This document shows, piece by piece, positions 13,710 through 25,649 of a stretch of 64,000 bases of DNA. Position numbers and translations under genes: made by a program. The notes under the pieces are model-generated. The model saw nothing but the letters and a program-made list of their open reading frames with translations. It had not been told where the DNA came from and did no database searches. Origin of the DNA: Manis javanica (Eukaryota; Chordata; Mammalia; Pholidota; Manidae); contig NC_133170.1 in NCBI RefSeq assembly GCF_040802235.1, positions 43,471,501 through 43,535,500 of the forward strand. Direction: 5' to 3'. Each line of letters starts with the position of its first letter. Position 1 is the stretch's first letter.

Positions 13710-13825
13710 CTAAAAAGTTGCCCAAGAATGAACCCCAGAATCAAGGAGCAAATTCTGCCAGAGGAAGAGGAGTAGACCTTACTGAGCCCACACAGCCCAC
13801 CAGGAGTCAGTGTTGTAGTAACTAA
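13710..13825 (+). CDS. RAB5A: RAB5A last coding exon (C-terminal hypervariable tail, prenylation motif)
   Basis: The exon opens with CT (completing Ala178) and encodes the C-terminal tail to TAA at 13823-13825. The protein ends QCCSN: the two cysteines are the geranylgeranylation sites that anchor Rab5 to membranes. The total length fits the 215-residue family length. One residue differs from what I remember for human: the codon after PQN is CAA (Gln) where human has Pro, giving [14 protein letters not shown]. The exon continues without a splice site into the 3' UTR. Confidence 0.96.
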
Positions 13826-14927
13826 ACCTCCGGTTTGAACTTGCTGGAATATTCTTCTGCTTCATAAATGTTAATAACAGTGAAATTGGAGCATTTAACC
13901 AGCCCAATATGACTTCCAAAAAGAAGAGACTTACAGTAGAATCAAGTTTCTAATACAGAATTATTTTAAGTGTTTTGAACTTAATTTTTAATAACATGCA
14001 TGTGACCCTCTGACTAATGTTTCAGCAGTAGAAGGGGGAGTGAGAGCTGTGTGTTTGTTTCCTTTTTTCCTTGGAAAGTTTAGGGGAATCATTTCTTTTC
14101 ACCAGGAACAGAGTCAAGTGACTGACTGAACCCACAGCTAACCAGCCAGTTCTATGAAAAAGATTTGAAACTTACTAATTTGGGCTTTTCAAAAACACTG
14201 CTTTTTTTTTAGAAGGGTCTAAAGATATTTATGCTTAGCTACAATATTCAGGCAACTGGCAATTTCTCTTAATAGCCATATTTAAAGCATACATTCCACA
14301 TTTTAACAGATTAGCCACAAGAAAACAGTCCCATATCTTCAGGGGGAAAGAAATGAACATTAGTGGCATCTAAATTATAGCCAGTTCTGTTATTTTTTAA
14401 ATGAGGTAAAAAAATCAGTGTAACCCCATCTGTTTTAGGACTATGAAAACCAATACCTGCATAGTAAGGATAGTATTCCCTTGAAACATGTGAGCTCTTC
14501 AACAAAAATGAAACAAACCAGGAATCTGTGATTTCTGTTTAATCACTGCTGGCCATTACATAGGTTTTGTTTGTGGGCAGGGAGGGGCTTTTGTTCCCTT
14601 TGGACATAATATAGTCAGTGCACTAACAATTATGTACATTCAGACTTGATTATTTTAAATTCTGTCATCAACTGTACTGTAAATAGGGTACTGCAATATA
14701 GTCTCCATATATGTTTATTACTTTCCGTAATATTTAAGAGTTGCTTAAAAGTATACAAAATGTACAGTTACTAAGACAGCTAATTTTTTTCCTTCTTCCC
14801 CCTTTGAAAGGAAGGGGCTTCAGTTGTTCTTACATGGCTAGAATCTAATAAACAATGTACCAGTAATTTGTAACCTAAGTATTGCAGTATGTTAGTAACA
14901 ACCTCGCAGCCTTGTTTTCACAGGTCA

Positions 14928-14933
14928 TTTTAT
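14928..14933 (-). terminator. PP2D1: Candidate poly(A) signal for PP2D1 on the minus strand
   Basis: TTTATT on the plus strand is AATAAA on the minus strand, about 400 bases past the PP2D1 stop codon; a second lies at 14714-14719. If either is used, the PP2D1 3' UTR runs antisense through the RAB5A 3' UTR. Usage cannot be judged from sequence alone. Confidence 0.35.
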
Positions 14934-15287
14934 TTTGAACAGTTCAGTATATTGCACTAATTGTTTTAGGAATTTTCATTATATGAAATCTACCATGTGG
15001 CAGAGATGATTTAATCTATTTAAGTGTTGAACTGCTAGCAGAACTTGTACATTTACAGTGATTCAGAATTAGTAAGGAAAACAGTTCACCAGTGTTTAGT
15101 TTTATATTGAGGTGCTCAGGTTGGAATAAAGTGGTATAAAAAGCAAGTACTGGTTTCTCTTTCTTTTTTGGAATGAAACAGTGAACATCTATAAATAGTA
15201 GTATGTAACCTAAAATCTCTAATATCTTCTTTACTACATTCTTAAAAATGGTTTGTGTGGTACTGATGCATTATCCTAATATCTTCA

Positions 15288-15293
15288 AATAAA
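15288..15293 (+). terminator. RAB5A: Distal poly(A) signal of RAB5A
   Basis: AATAAA followed by a T-rich tract (TTTTTTG at about 15303-15309). It lies only 44 bases from the stop codon of the converging gene PP2D1 at 15337. Confidence 0.75.
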
Positions 15294-15336
15294 GGCTTTA
15301 CATTTTTTGTATTCTTGATAATTGGAACTTCACCTT

Positions 15337-16148
15337 TTATGTCAGAAACTGATACTCACTTCCGCTGAGAAGTATTACCATAACTGAGATGTTGTCTCTG
15401 GAGCCGGCCACTAAGGCAGCATTTACAAGTTCACGGCTGATGTGTTCAGCTGCACCCTCATAGAAACTCTTAGCACATGACTCTTTTTCTTTTTTAATTG
15501 TATCTTTGGCCACGCCATTCGTTGGTCCATCAGTTTCTTTCTGGCTGTAAGGATCACAGTAAGTCATTTCTGGTACAAATGTTTGTGCATTTTTAGGGTT
15601 ATAAGTGAAATGTTTAAAATATTTTGAATCAGGCATATTTTCTTTTGTATTTGTAGTTGGCACACATTCTTTAGATTCAGATTTAAACTGAAACAGTATG
15701 TGGGTATTACCATCTGATTTACTATTGCTTGGTTTGTTGATTGGAGGAAACAGAGACTTTTTGGATGTTGAAGATTTGTTGTGTATGAGAGAAGAGTACA
15801 CTTCTTTGTACACTTGAAACATCGTCATTGCCAGTGCAGTGACTTCCTTTTTATCCAGAACTACCCAGAGTCCATTAGTAGCCAAGATAAGGAATTGACA
15901 TAAGTCATCTATAGGGACAGAAATGGTTTGAGGTGCTGGAATAACAAATTTTTTCAGTTTGAAATTTCCATGAAATCCAAGTCCTCGAGTGGTTTTTATT
16001 TGTCCTTCTAGGAGCCCATAAGGTTCATTTGAACTAATTACTGCTCCACCCTGAAGTAGTCTTTGCCTTTCATTTATGTTTCGCATAGTGTGTTCTTTGG
16101 TTAGGCAGAAGCCTTTTCCATTTCTACATAAGACTGCTTGCACATTAC
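15337..16148 (-). CDS. PP2D1: PP2D1 last coding exon (C-terminal half of PP2C-like domain)
   Basis: Read on the minus strand, an acceptor CTCCTAG ends at 16149 and the exon starts GT-AAT-GTG, completing the split Gly codon of the preceding exon (ANTG/NVQAVL). It encodes residues 340-608 and ends in TAA at 15337. Visible PP2C landmarks: NVQAVLCRNGKG (the usual GDSRAVL strand, here with Asn for the motif Asp), TTRGLGFHGNFKLK (usual TRSLGD-like segment), LILATNGLW at about 425-433, and GSRDNIS near 587-593. In active PP2C enzymes the LATNG position is a metal-binding Asp (LACDG); here it is Asn, so catalysis is doubtful. A long, poorly conserved insert of about 120 residues sits before the final block. 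The frame is fully intact, so the gene is under constraint. Confidence 0.95.
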
Positions 16149-18412
16149 CTAGGAGATTATTAGAGAAAATTGATTAGTCTAGAGATCTAGTAACTAAATA
16201 TCAAATTATGCTGTTAACTTTATTATTCTGTGTTTCAGTGCATAAACAAGCCATTTAAAAATATTTTTAATATATGTAACATGTTATTGGATGATTTACA
16301 GTAATTCAGATTTCAAGTTGGGAGGCCAGTTTAGCTCTCATTTTTAAGTAGCTGAGTGTTTAAAATACTGCATTTATTATTAACCAAAACTACAAGTAGT
16401 GAAAAATAATAAAGCAATTTTTTAATGAAACAGCTTCTGAATATTTATTTCGTGGAGCCAAGACTTGAACTTTTTTAAAACCAACACATTACATACAGCA
16501 GGCATTTTTGAAATGTTTAAAAAAAATACCTTTTAAATTAAAAACAAACTTTTAATATTTTAAAGTGGAGTCTGATAATTTCGTAACTAATAAAAGTTAA
16601 AACCTGAACATATTTTATGTATGAGCGATGAAAAAAGTTGAATGCCACTAGTAATATCAGTCTCATTTAGGTTCCTGTTGTATATGGTTAAAAAGAAATA
16701 AAGTCAGCCCTGTGAAGAAAAAGTAATACGTGTAGTGTTAAATGGGTAATAGCTGGACAATATTAAACCCTTTGAAAACTAAAATCTTAACAGTTGTAAT
16801 TTGTTCATGGTTTAGATGAACCTATGATATGTTTGACATTGACATCTTAAGAAAACCTAAACGTAATACTCTGAACAGATGGAGGGATGGTTGTACTACC
16901 AAAACTTACTTTGGTTAATAAAAAAAGATTCATAGCACTTTTTTAGTTTGTTAGGAAAAAAGTATTTTTTGCTAGTTTTAATAGTAACATAATTATATAT
17001 TCAAGTATAGGCAATAGTTTTTCTGGATACAGAATCATTTATCATTTGTAAAAGGGTATCTAAATTATTCTGAGGTAGAGTTAAAATTTCTGGAATCATG
17101 CAAAATGTACATTAGAATATTCTGATTTCAGATATGGGCCTATACAGAATCAGAAGCTGCAGATGTTTGATTCTAATTCCCTAATATTTTAAGTAAAGGA
17201 ATTTAGATTTTAGAAGGCTGAAGTCCACACAACTAATAAGACTGGACAGGATGTGTGTAAATTGGTGAAGCATTAGTGTTAGGCCTAGACTAAGACTTTT
17301 GGCCTATTTACATAAAGGGAATTGTTAATTTCTGAGCTTTTGGCCGAGGCCAAAGGATGATGATATTTGTGGAAATTTTTGAAAACCGGAGAACTGTATC
17401 TATGATTGTCCTAAGAACTACATGACTTCTTTCTGCAGTATGGTTATTAAATTTTCTATTAACTTGTCTTTTCTGCTGGTTATCCTTCTTATGCTTTGCA
17501 GGTAAATCGGTAAAATAAATGACTTCTGCTGGGTCATAAATTAATGCCATAGCAAAAGCAGCTGGAATGATACTGAGCATGCCAACTGGGTAAACTGAAT
17601 TGTTCTATTAGGACATATGCTTTGATACCTTTTTAAATTTGAAAATGTCTTTGTGTGTGCATGTCACATACATGAATATACATGAATAGTGCGGTCACAG
17701 CTCTGAAAACATAGGGGACATACTTTGACTCAGAATAGCCAAATCCACTGACTTCCTAAATGTTTATTTGCATATGGCAAGCCAAAGCCAATTCAGCAAA
17801 AAGAAAAGGCATTGTTTCTCTGCTATGTGATTTGGAAAGAATTTAATGGATTAGGAGTTAACAGTGGAAGGGCAGTACACTTGTATTTTGATTATAGCTG
17901 TCTCTGCAGGAGTTAATGAACACAGCTTTATGCACCACTTGCCTTTTTTTTTTTTTTAATTGCTGAGCTAAAGAGTACGAAATGCTATTTTGGCTTATTT
18001 TACTGTTGTCAACCAACATACTTGTGCTCAGCACAACAAAATTTTCTAGAAGAAGAGACATTAGGCCCTAGTTGTAGTTTTTGCACTATTGTTGACTTGC
18101 TGTCTGACCATAAATTATTTAATTCCTTGGACAGTTAATTCATCCAGATGAAAGGAAACTGCACTTTCCAAAAAACTCATATCCTTACCTGGGTAAGTGA
18201 ACAGAGAAAGTGAAGGGGAGGTACCTCGTGTTTCTCAACTACTCACACATAACCCAGGAAATAGAGGGTAAGTATGACTGGGGTCCAGAAAGTCTTGATG
18301 GAAAGACGAGAAAAATCATATGCAGAATTAGTTTTATTTCATTTCTTGAACCTACGGTTGCATATACTGTCAGCTGCAGATGGAATTGTTGAAAGCAGTT
18401 GACTACATTAAG

Positions 18413-18468
18413 CTGAATAGAATAGAATAATGAATAAAATAATGAATAAAATAGAATAATGAATAAAA
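18413..18468 (+). repeat. Short AT-rich tandem repeat (GAATAGAATAAT-like)
   Basis: Imperfect tandem units of GAATAGAATAATGAATAAAA are repeated about three times. This is a simple-sequence microsatellite with no sign of function. Confidence 0.8.
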
Positions 18469-19139
18469 AGCCCCAAGTAGGATGGGAAATTGGAGGAGGA
18501 TTTAAAAATAACACTATGTCCATGAGTATGGAGAACTGAAGGAAGAGAGGAGCAAGTCATGACAATTTAAAAGGGAGAAGAGATTGGCTTTAAAGCAAAG
18601 TTTCTGTAACTGGAGGAAAAGAGAATAAGCAGTGAACTGTGTGATGGAAGACCCTTAACACAGGAGTTCTAGTGAATCTGACCTTAAGAATTCAAATTTT
18701 TAGGCATAATAGTTAACCAGCTTTCAGTATTTAGAGAGATTGTGCTCCTCAGAAAATGTTATCAGAAAAAAAAAGGAACATGGTTACGGAAGAGCAACAT
18801 GTTTAGGGACATTAATAGTGGGGATTAAAACACTGCCGTGAGATGATGCATAAGCCTTTTTAAGATGACATGTTGTCAGGGAAAACTCTTTATGCAGAGG
18901 CAATGATGTAACTGCCTCCTGAAATTTCTGGGTTATCTCCCAACTTGAGAAAAGGAAGAGCATCCCCATAAACTTCAGAGTGACCTTAGAACCCCAAACA
19001 GGGAACCTTTGTACATCTGAATGCACAAGATTCAAGAATTTTTTTTCAGATACAGCCAACAAGGTCACTGACTCTTGAAGATCACAGGAAAGTTTTAAGA
19101 AAGAACTAGAACAGAGTAGTACTATGTGGTGGTAAGGAA

Positions 19140-19385
19140 ACATACCTAGATGGCTTGGTTTAGAAGAAAGCATGGGGAAGTGGAAAGATTTAGGACCCTG
19201 AAACACTTGTACTTTAATCCCAACTTTGTATCTGTGTGACTGTCATTAAGCCACTTAATTTCACTGAGGAAGATTTTTCACCTAAGTAAAATTTTCCACC
19301 TGCAATGTTATGCTTTGTCAAGTTTATTGTGAGGATTTAAGAAGGTGATTTAATATGCAGACACTTGATAAAACGTTATATTCCT
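19140..19385 (+). repeat. MIR SINE relic
   Basis: The order of phrases follows the MIR consensus: TTTAATCCCAACTTTGTATC, TGTGTGACTGTCATTAAGCC, ACTTAATTTCACTGAGG, then GTGAGGATTTAAGAAGG. It is strongly diverged, as expected for this old tRNA-derived SINE. Confidence 0.65.
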
Positions 19386-19693
19386 TTGTTCTACGAAGGG
19401 GTAAACAGGCAAGGAAAAGGAAAGGCTGTCCAAAGAGAAGACCCTACAAATGTTCCACTCTAGACCCATCTGTTAGAAACTTGTAAGAAACCCCCTTTCA
19501 AGTAGAATTACAGGCTTAAGGGAACAACTTTGCATCTGATTTGAACTGGCAGAAGAATCAGCAACCTGGGAACTAGTGAACTGAGATAATCCAGTCTGAA
19601 GAGAAAAACTGTCTCAGGCACCTGTAGGACACCAGCAAGCATACAAACATATACCTGGATGGGAGTCAAAAAGGACAGGAGGGAGAAAAATGT

Positions 19694-19898
19694 GGAAGAA
19701 ACACAAAATCTAAACAAACCAATTACCAGCAAAGAAATTGAAGCGGTAATCAAAAAACTACCAAAGAACAAAACCCCCGGGCAGATGGATTTACCTCAGA
19801 ATTTTATCAGACATACAGAGAATATATAATTCCCATTCTCCTTAAAGTTTTCCAAAAAAATAGAAGAGGAGGGAATACTCCCAAACTCATTCTATGAA
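19694..19898 (+). repeat. 205-bp patch of L1 ORF2 inside old L1 ORF1
   Basis: This stretch is about 95% identical by eye to 23259-23462 within the younger L1 located 3.5 kb downstream. Both copies share the same one-base deletion in the reverse-transcriptase region (CCCGGG followed by AGATGG), which breaks the frame. It has no poly(A) tail and no obvious target duplication, and it interrupts ORF1 of the old host L1. It is either a repair patch copied from the neighbouring element or a relic of a sibling copy. Confidence 0.75.
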
Positions 19899-20149
19899 AT
19901 GGCCAAAAGTTACCCAATCAAAAACATTATACAGTCAGGAAGTTTAGCAAACTCCAAGCAGGATAAAAAGAGGTCAGTACTTAAACACATCAGTGTTAAA
20001 CTCAAAAGCTGAAGACAGTCTTGAAAGTAGCATGAAAAAAGTGACCCATACAAAGGATGTTGAGTAATAGTAGCTTAGTAGCTTGTGTATCATCACAAAC
20101 CATAGTCTGGATGGCAGAGGCAACATACTCAAAATGCAAAACTCCTTTT

Positions 20150-20163
20150 AAAAATGAAGAAAC
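20150..20163 (+). repeat. 5' target-site duplication of the younger L1
   Basis: AAAAATGAAGAAAC is found here and again at 26057-26070, exactly bracketing the young L1. It is preceded by TTTT, so the site fits the usual L1 endonuclease preference (TTTT/AA). Confidence 0.9.
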
Positions 20164-20817
20164 GGAGATTTGGAGATTTGAATTAAACATGGTGGCGTGG
20201 GAGGAGACACAGAGGCTTCCTCCTAAAACTGGATACAATTAGAAAATTTAATTGGCGCAACTAATCCTGAGAGAGCAACAGGAAAGAGGATTGAGTCAGA
20301 CTGCACACACCTGGAGAAAAGAGCAGACTTCACCAAATGGGGTAACATACCAGAGCTGTGGCTCTGCAGGACCCGAGTCCATCCCCCACCCCAGCTCACC
20401 AGCGGGAGGAAGAGAAATGGAGCAGGGAGGGAGTGGAAGGCTTGGGACTGCTGAATAACTAGCTCCGGAGATCGGCTATGGGAGCACAAACCTACATTTC
20501 ATGGTGCTTTCATGAGACTCACATGACTACCGGGTTAGGAAGTTAATACAGGCAGAGTTCCCGGGGAGACTGGGATTCCGGCTGCTTGTGGAAAGCAGGG
20601 ATCCATATCCGACTGCTCTGGGACAAATACTTATACCTGTGTGACCGGCCCACTTGCTCAGGCAGTGGAGACAGGCACAGCAGCCAGGAGGTGGGGAACA
20701 GCTCTTTCCTCCCCCAAGGCACCAGTACCACTCCCCTGCGACCCCCGACATTGCTTCAGGGGCTGAGCAGCTCCAGAGACTACAGCTTCTGGACACTAGA
20801 GGGCACCATATACAAAC

Positions 20818-21528
20818 ATGAAACGCCAAAGAAACCTTGTCCCAAGTAAAATTAATATAACTCCCGAGAAAGATTTAAATGATACGAACCTCGTGACTCT
20901 TCCTGAAAGGGAGTTCAAAATAAAAATCATCAACATTGTAATGGAGGTACGGAAAGACATCCAAGAACTCAGGAATGAATTCAGGTCAGAGATCCAATCA
21001 TTGAAGAGCACGATGGAGGGTATTAAAAGCAGATTGGATACAGTGGAGGAGACAATAAATGAAATAGAAACTAGAGAAGAGGAATTCAAAGAAGCTGAGG
21101 CAAAGAGAGAGAAAAGAATCTCTAAGAATGAAAGAATATTGAGAGAACTGTGTGACCAATCCAAGCAGAACAATATAGGGATACCAGAAGAAGAAGAGAG
21201 AGAGAAAGGGATAGAAAGTATCTTTAAGGAGGTAGTTGCTAAAAACTTCCCCAGTCTGGGGAAGGACATAGTCTCTCAGGCCATGGAGATCCACAGATCT
21301 CCCAACACAAGGGAGACAAAACCAAGACACATAGCAATTAAAATGGGAAAGATCAAGGATAAGGACAGACTGCTAAAAGCAGCCAGAGAGAGAAATAAGA
21401 TCACATACAAAGAAAAGCCGATCAGGCTAACATCAGACTTCTCAGCAGAAACCTTACAGGCCAGAAGGGAGTGGCATGATGCATTTAAAGCCATGAAGCA
21501 GAAGGGCCTGGAACCAAGATTACTTTAA
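20818..21528 (+). pseudogene. L1 ORF1 protein, truncated
   Basis: L1 ORF1p is the RNA-binding trimeric chaperone of the L1 RNP. A 236-codon frame starts MKRQRNL, has a Glu/Lys-rich coiled coil at about residues 45-105 (heptads through KSTMEGIKSRLDTVEETINE), then the RRM-type domain (ERILRELCDQ, ending ARREWHDAFKAMKQKG). It stops at 21526-21528, earlier than usual; sequence typical of the ORF1 C-terminus continues in another frame to a stop near 21648. ORF1 is therefore disabled by a frameshift. Confidence 0.85.
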
Positions 21529-21952
21529 CCGGCAAGATTATCATTTAAATTTGAAGGAGGGATTAAACAATTTCCAGATAAGCAAAAGCTGAGGGAATTT
21601 ACCTCCCACAAACCATCTCTACAGTCTATTTTGGAGGGACTGCTGTAGATGGAAGTGTTCCTAAGGTTGAATAGCTGTCACCAGAGGTAATAACCACAGT
21701 AAAGAAAGTAGAACAGCTAATTACGAAGCAAATGCAAAATTAAATTAGCTATCCTCAAAGTCAATCTAGGGATAGACAACAAGTACAGAATTTGATACCT
21801 AATATATAAAGAATGAAGGAGGAAGAAAAAGGAGAAAAAATAGAAAAGAACCTTTAGATGGTGTTTGTAACAGCATACTGAGTTAAGTTAGACTCTTAGA
21901 TAGTAAGGAGAGTAACCTGGAACCTTTGGTAACCACGAATCTAAAGCCTGAA

Positions 21953-24900
21953 ATGGCAATAAGTACATACCGATCGATAATCACCCTAAATGTAAATGGA
22001 CTGAATGCACCAATCAAAAGACATAGAGTCACTGAATGGATAAAAAAACAAGACCCATCTATATGCTGCTTACAAGAGACTCACCTCAAACCCAAAGACA
22101 TGCACAGACTAAAAGTCAAGGGATGGAAAAAGATATTTCGTGCAAACAATAGGGAGAAAAAAGCAGGTGTTGCAGTACTAGTATCAGACAAAATAGACTT
22201 CAAAACAAAGAAAGTAACAAGAGATAAAGAAGGACATTACATACTGATAAAGGGCTAAGTCCAACAAGAGGATATAACCATTATAAATATATATGCACCC
22301 AACACAGGAGCACCAGCATATATGAAACAAATACTAAGAGAACTAAAGGAGGAAATAGAATGCAATGCATTCATTTTAGGAGACTTCAACACAACATTCA
22401 CTCCAAAGGACAGATCCACCAGACAGAAAATAAGTAAGGACACAGAGGCACTGAACAACACACTAGAACAGATGGACCTAATAGACATCTATAGAACTCT
22501 ACACCCAAAAGGAACAGGATACACATTCTTCTCAAGTGCACATGGAACATTCTCCAGAATAGACCACATACTAGGCCACAAAAAGAGCCTCAGTGAATTC
22601 AAAAAGATTGAAAATCTACCAACCAACTTTTCAGACCACAAAGGTATAAAACTAGAAATAAATTGTACCAAGAAAGCAAAAAGTCTCACAAACACATGGA
22701 GGCCTAACAACATGCTCCTAAATAGTCAATGGATCAACGACCAAATTAAAATGGGGATCCAGCAATATATGGAAATAAATGACAACAACTTCTGTGGGAT
22801 GCAGCGAAAGCAGCCTTAAGAGGAAAGCATATAGCAATCCAGGAATATTTAAAGAAGGAAGAATAAACTCAAATGAATAGTCTAACATCGCAATTATCAA
22901 AATTGGAAAAAGAAGAACAAATGAGGCCTAAAGTCAGCAGAAGGTGGGACATAATAAAGATCAGAGAAGAAATGAATAAAATTGAGAATAAAACAATAGC
23001 AAAAATCAATGAAACCAAGAGCTGGTTCTTTGAGAAAATTAACAAAACAGATAAGCCTCTAGCCAGACTTATTAATAGAAAAACAAAATCAACACACATC
23101 AACAGAATCAGAAACGAGAAAGGAAACATCACGACGGATCCAACAGAAATACAAAGAATTATTAGAGACTACTATGAAAACCTATATGTGAAGAACCTGG
23201 AAAACCTAGAAGAAATGGACAACTTCCTAGAAAAATATAACCTTCCAAGTCTGACCTAGGAAGAAACACAAAATCTAAACAAACCAATTACCAGCAAAGA
23301 AATTGAAGCGGTAATCAAAAAACTACCAAAGAACAAAACCCCCGGGGAGATGGATTTACCTCAGAATTTTATCAGACATACAGAGAAGACATAATACCTA
23401 TTCTCCTTAAAGTTATCCAAAAAATAGAAGAGGAGAGGATACTCCCAAACTCATTCTATGAAGCCAACATCACCCTAATACCAAAACCAGGAAAAGACCC
23501 CACCAAAAAAGAAAACTACAGACCAATATCCCTGATGAATGTAGATGCAAAAATACTCAATAAAATATTAGCAAACTGAATTCAAAAATATATCAAAAGG
23601 ATCATACACCATGACCAAGTGGGATTCATCCCAGGGATGCAAGGACGGTACAACATTCGAAAATCCATCAACATCATCCACCACATCAACAAATAGAAGG
23701 ACAAAAACCACATGATCCATAGATGCTGAAAAAGCATTACACAAAATTCAACATCCATTCATGATAAAAACTCTCAGCAAAATGGGTATAGAGGGCAAGT
23801 ACTTCAACATAATACAGGCCATATATGATAAACCCACAGCTAACATCATACTGAACAGTGAAAAGCTGAAAGCTTTTCCTCTGAGATCAGGAACAAGATG
23901 GATGCCCACTCTCCCCACTGTTATTTAACATAGTACTGGAGGTCCTAGCCATGGCAATTAGACAAAACAAAGAAATATAAGTAATCCAGATTGGTAAAGA
24001 AGAAGTCAGACTGTCACTATTTGCAGATGACATGATATTGTACATAAAACATCCTAAAGACTCTACTCCAAAACTACTAGAACTGATATCTGAATACAGC
24101 AAAGTTGCAGGATACAAAATTAACACAGAAATCTATAGCTTTCCTATACACTAACAATGAACTAATAGAAAGAGAAATCAGGAAAACAATTCCATTCACA
24201 ATTGCATCAAAAAAAATAAAATACTTAGGAATAAACCTTATGAAGGAAGTGAAAGACCTATACCCTGAAAACTATAGGACGCTCTTAAAAAAAAAATTAA
24301 AGAGGACACTAACAAATGGAAACTCATCCCATGCTCTTGGCTAGGAAGAATTAATATTGTCAAAATGGCCATCCTGCCCAAAGCAATATACAGATTTGAT
24401 GCAATCCCTATCAAATTACTAACAACATTCTTCAATGAACTAGAACAAATAGTTCAAAAATTCATATGGAACCACCAAAGACCCCGAATAGCCAAAGCAA
24501 TCATGAGAAGGAAGAATAACGTTGGGGGGATCTCACTCCCCAACTTCAAGCTCTACTACAAAGCCACAGTAATCAAGACAGTTTGGTACTGGCACAAGAA
24601 CAGAGCCACAGACCAGTGGAACAGAATAGACAGCCCAGATAGTAACCCAAACATTTATGGTCAATTAATATATGATAAAGGAGCCACGGACATACAATGG
24701 GGAAGTTGCTGGCAAAACTGGACAGCTACATGTAAGAGAATGAAACTGGATCACTGTCTAACCCCATACACAAAAGTAAATTCAAAATGGATCAAAGACC
24801 TGAATGTAAGTCATGAAACCATAAAACTCTTAGAAAAAAACATAGGCAAAAATTTCTTGGACATAAACATGAGTGACTTCTTCATGAACATATCTCCCCG

Positions 24901-25649
24901 GGGGAGGGAAACAAAAGCAAAAATGAACAAGTGGTACCATATCAATCTGAAAAGCTTCTGTACAGCAAAGGACACCATCAATAGAACAAAAAGGTACCCT
25001 ACAGTATGGGAGAATATATTCATAAATGACAGATCCAAAAAAGGGTTGACATCCAAAATATATGAAGAGCTCATGCACCTCAACAAACAAAAAGCAAATA
25101 ATCCAATTAAAAAATGAGCAGAGGAGCTGAACAGACACTTCTCCAAAGAAGAAATTCAGATGGCCAACAGACACATGAAAAGATGCTCCATATCACTTGT
25201 CATCAGAGAAATGCAAATTAAAACCACAATGAGATATCACCTCACACCAGTAAGGATCGCCACCATCCAAAAGACAAACCACAAATCTTGGCAAGGTTGC
25301 AGAGAAAGGGGAACCCTCCTACACTGCTGGTGGGAATGCAAATTAGTTCAACCATTGTGGAAAGCAGTATGGAGGTTCCTCGAAAAGCTCAAAATAGAAA
25401 TACCATTTGACCCAGGGATTCCACTTCTAGGATTTTACCCTAAGAATGCAGCACTCCAGTTTGAAAGACAGGTGCACCCCTATGTTTTTCGCAGCACTGT
25501 TTATAATAGCCAAGAAATGGAAGCAACCTAAATGTCCATCAGTAGATGTGGTACATATACACAATGGAATATTACTCATCCATCAGAAAAAAACAGATCC
25601 TACCATTTGCAACAACATGGATGGAGCTAGAGGGCATTATGCTCAGTGA
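21953..25649 (+). pseudogene. L1 ORF2 (endonuclease-reverse transcriptase), multiply broken
   Basis: L1 ORF2p nicks target DNA and reverse transcribes L1 RNA. Landmarks seen in order: endonuclease LNVNGLN and LQETHL (about 21990-22085), GDFN (about 22381), SRIDHILGH and SDHKGIKLEI (to about 22660); reverse transcriptase with FADD active-site bases near 24022-24033; the C-terminal Cys-rich segment [14 protein letters not shown] near 25325. Stops or frameshifts occur at 22256, 22817, 23257, about 23345 and further on. A short in-frame tail continues past the point where human ORF2 would end. Confidence 0.88.

Larger units (their letters stand above)
13826..15310 (+). other. RAB5A: RAB5A 3' untranslated region with three poly(A) signals
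   Basis: About 1.5 kb follows the stop codon without any sign of further coding exons. Canonical AATAAA hexamers lie at 14847-14852, 15125-15130 and 15288-15293; the last, with a T-rich stretch just after it, is the likely main end near 15310. The 3' end is inferred from the hexamer. The 64-codon minus-strand ORF inside (14311-14505) has no recognisable family. Confidence 0.8.

Noticed and set aside
18784-19206. 140-codon minus-strand ORF
   Set aside because: No recognisable domain or splice context; overlaps the edge of a MIR.
20796-21494. Minus-strand ORFs of 72-157 codons opposite L1 ORF1
   Set aside because: Antisense shadows of the coiled-coil coding region.
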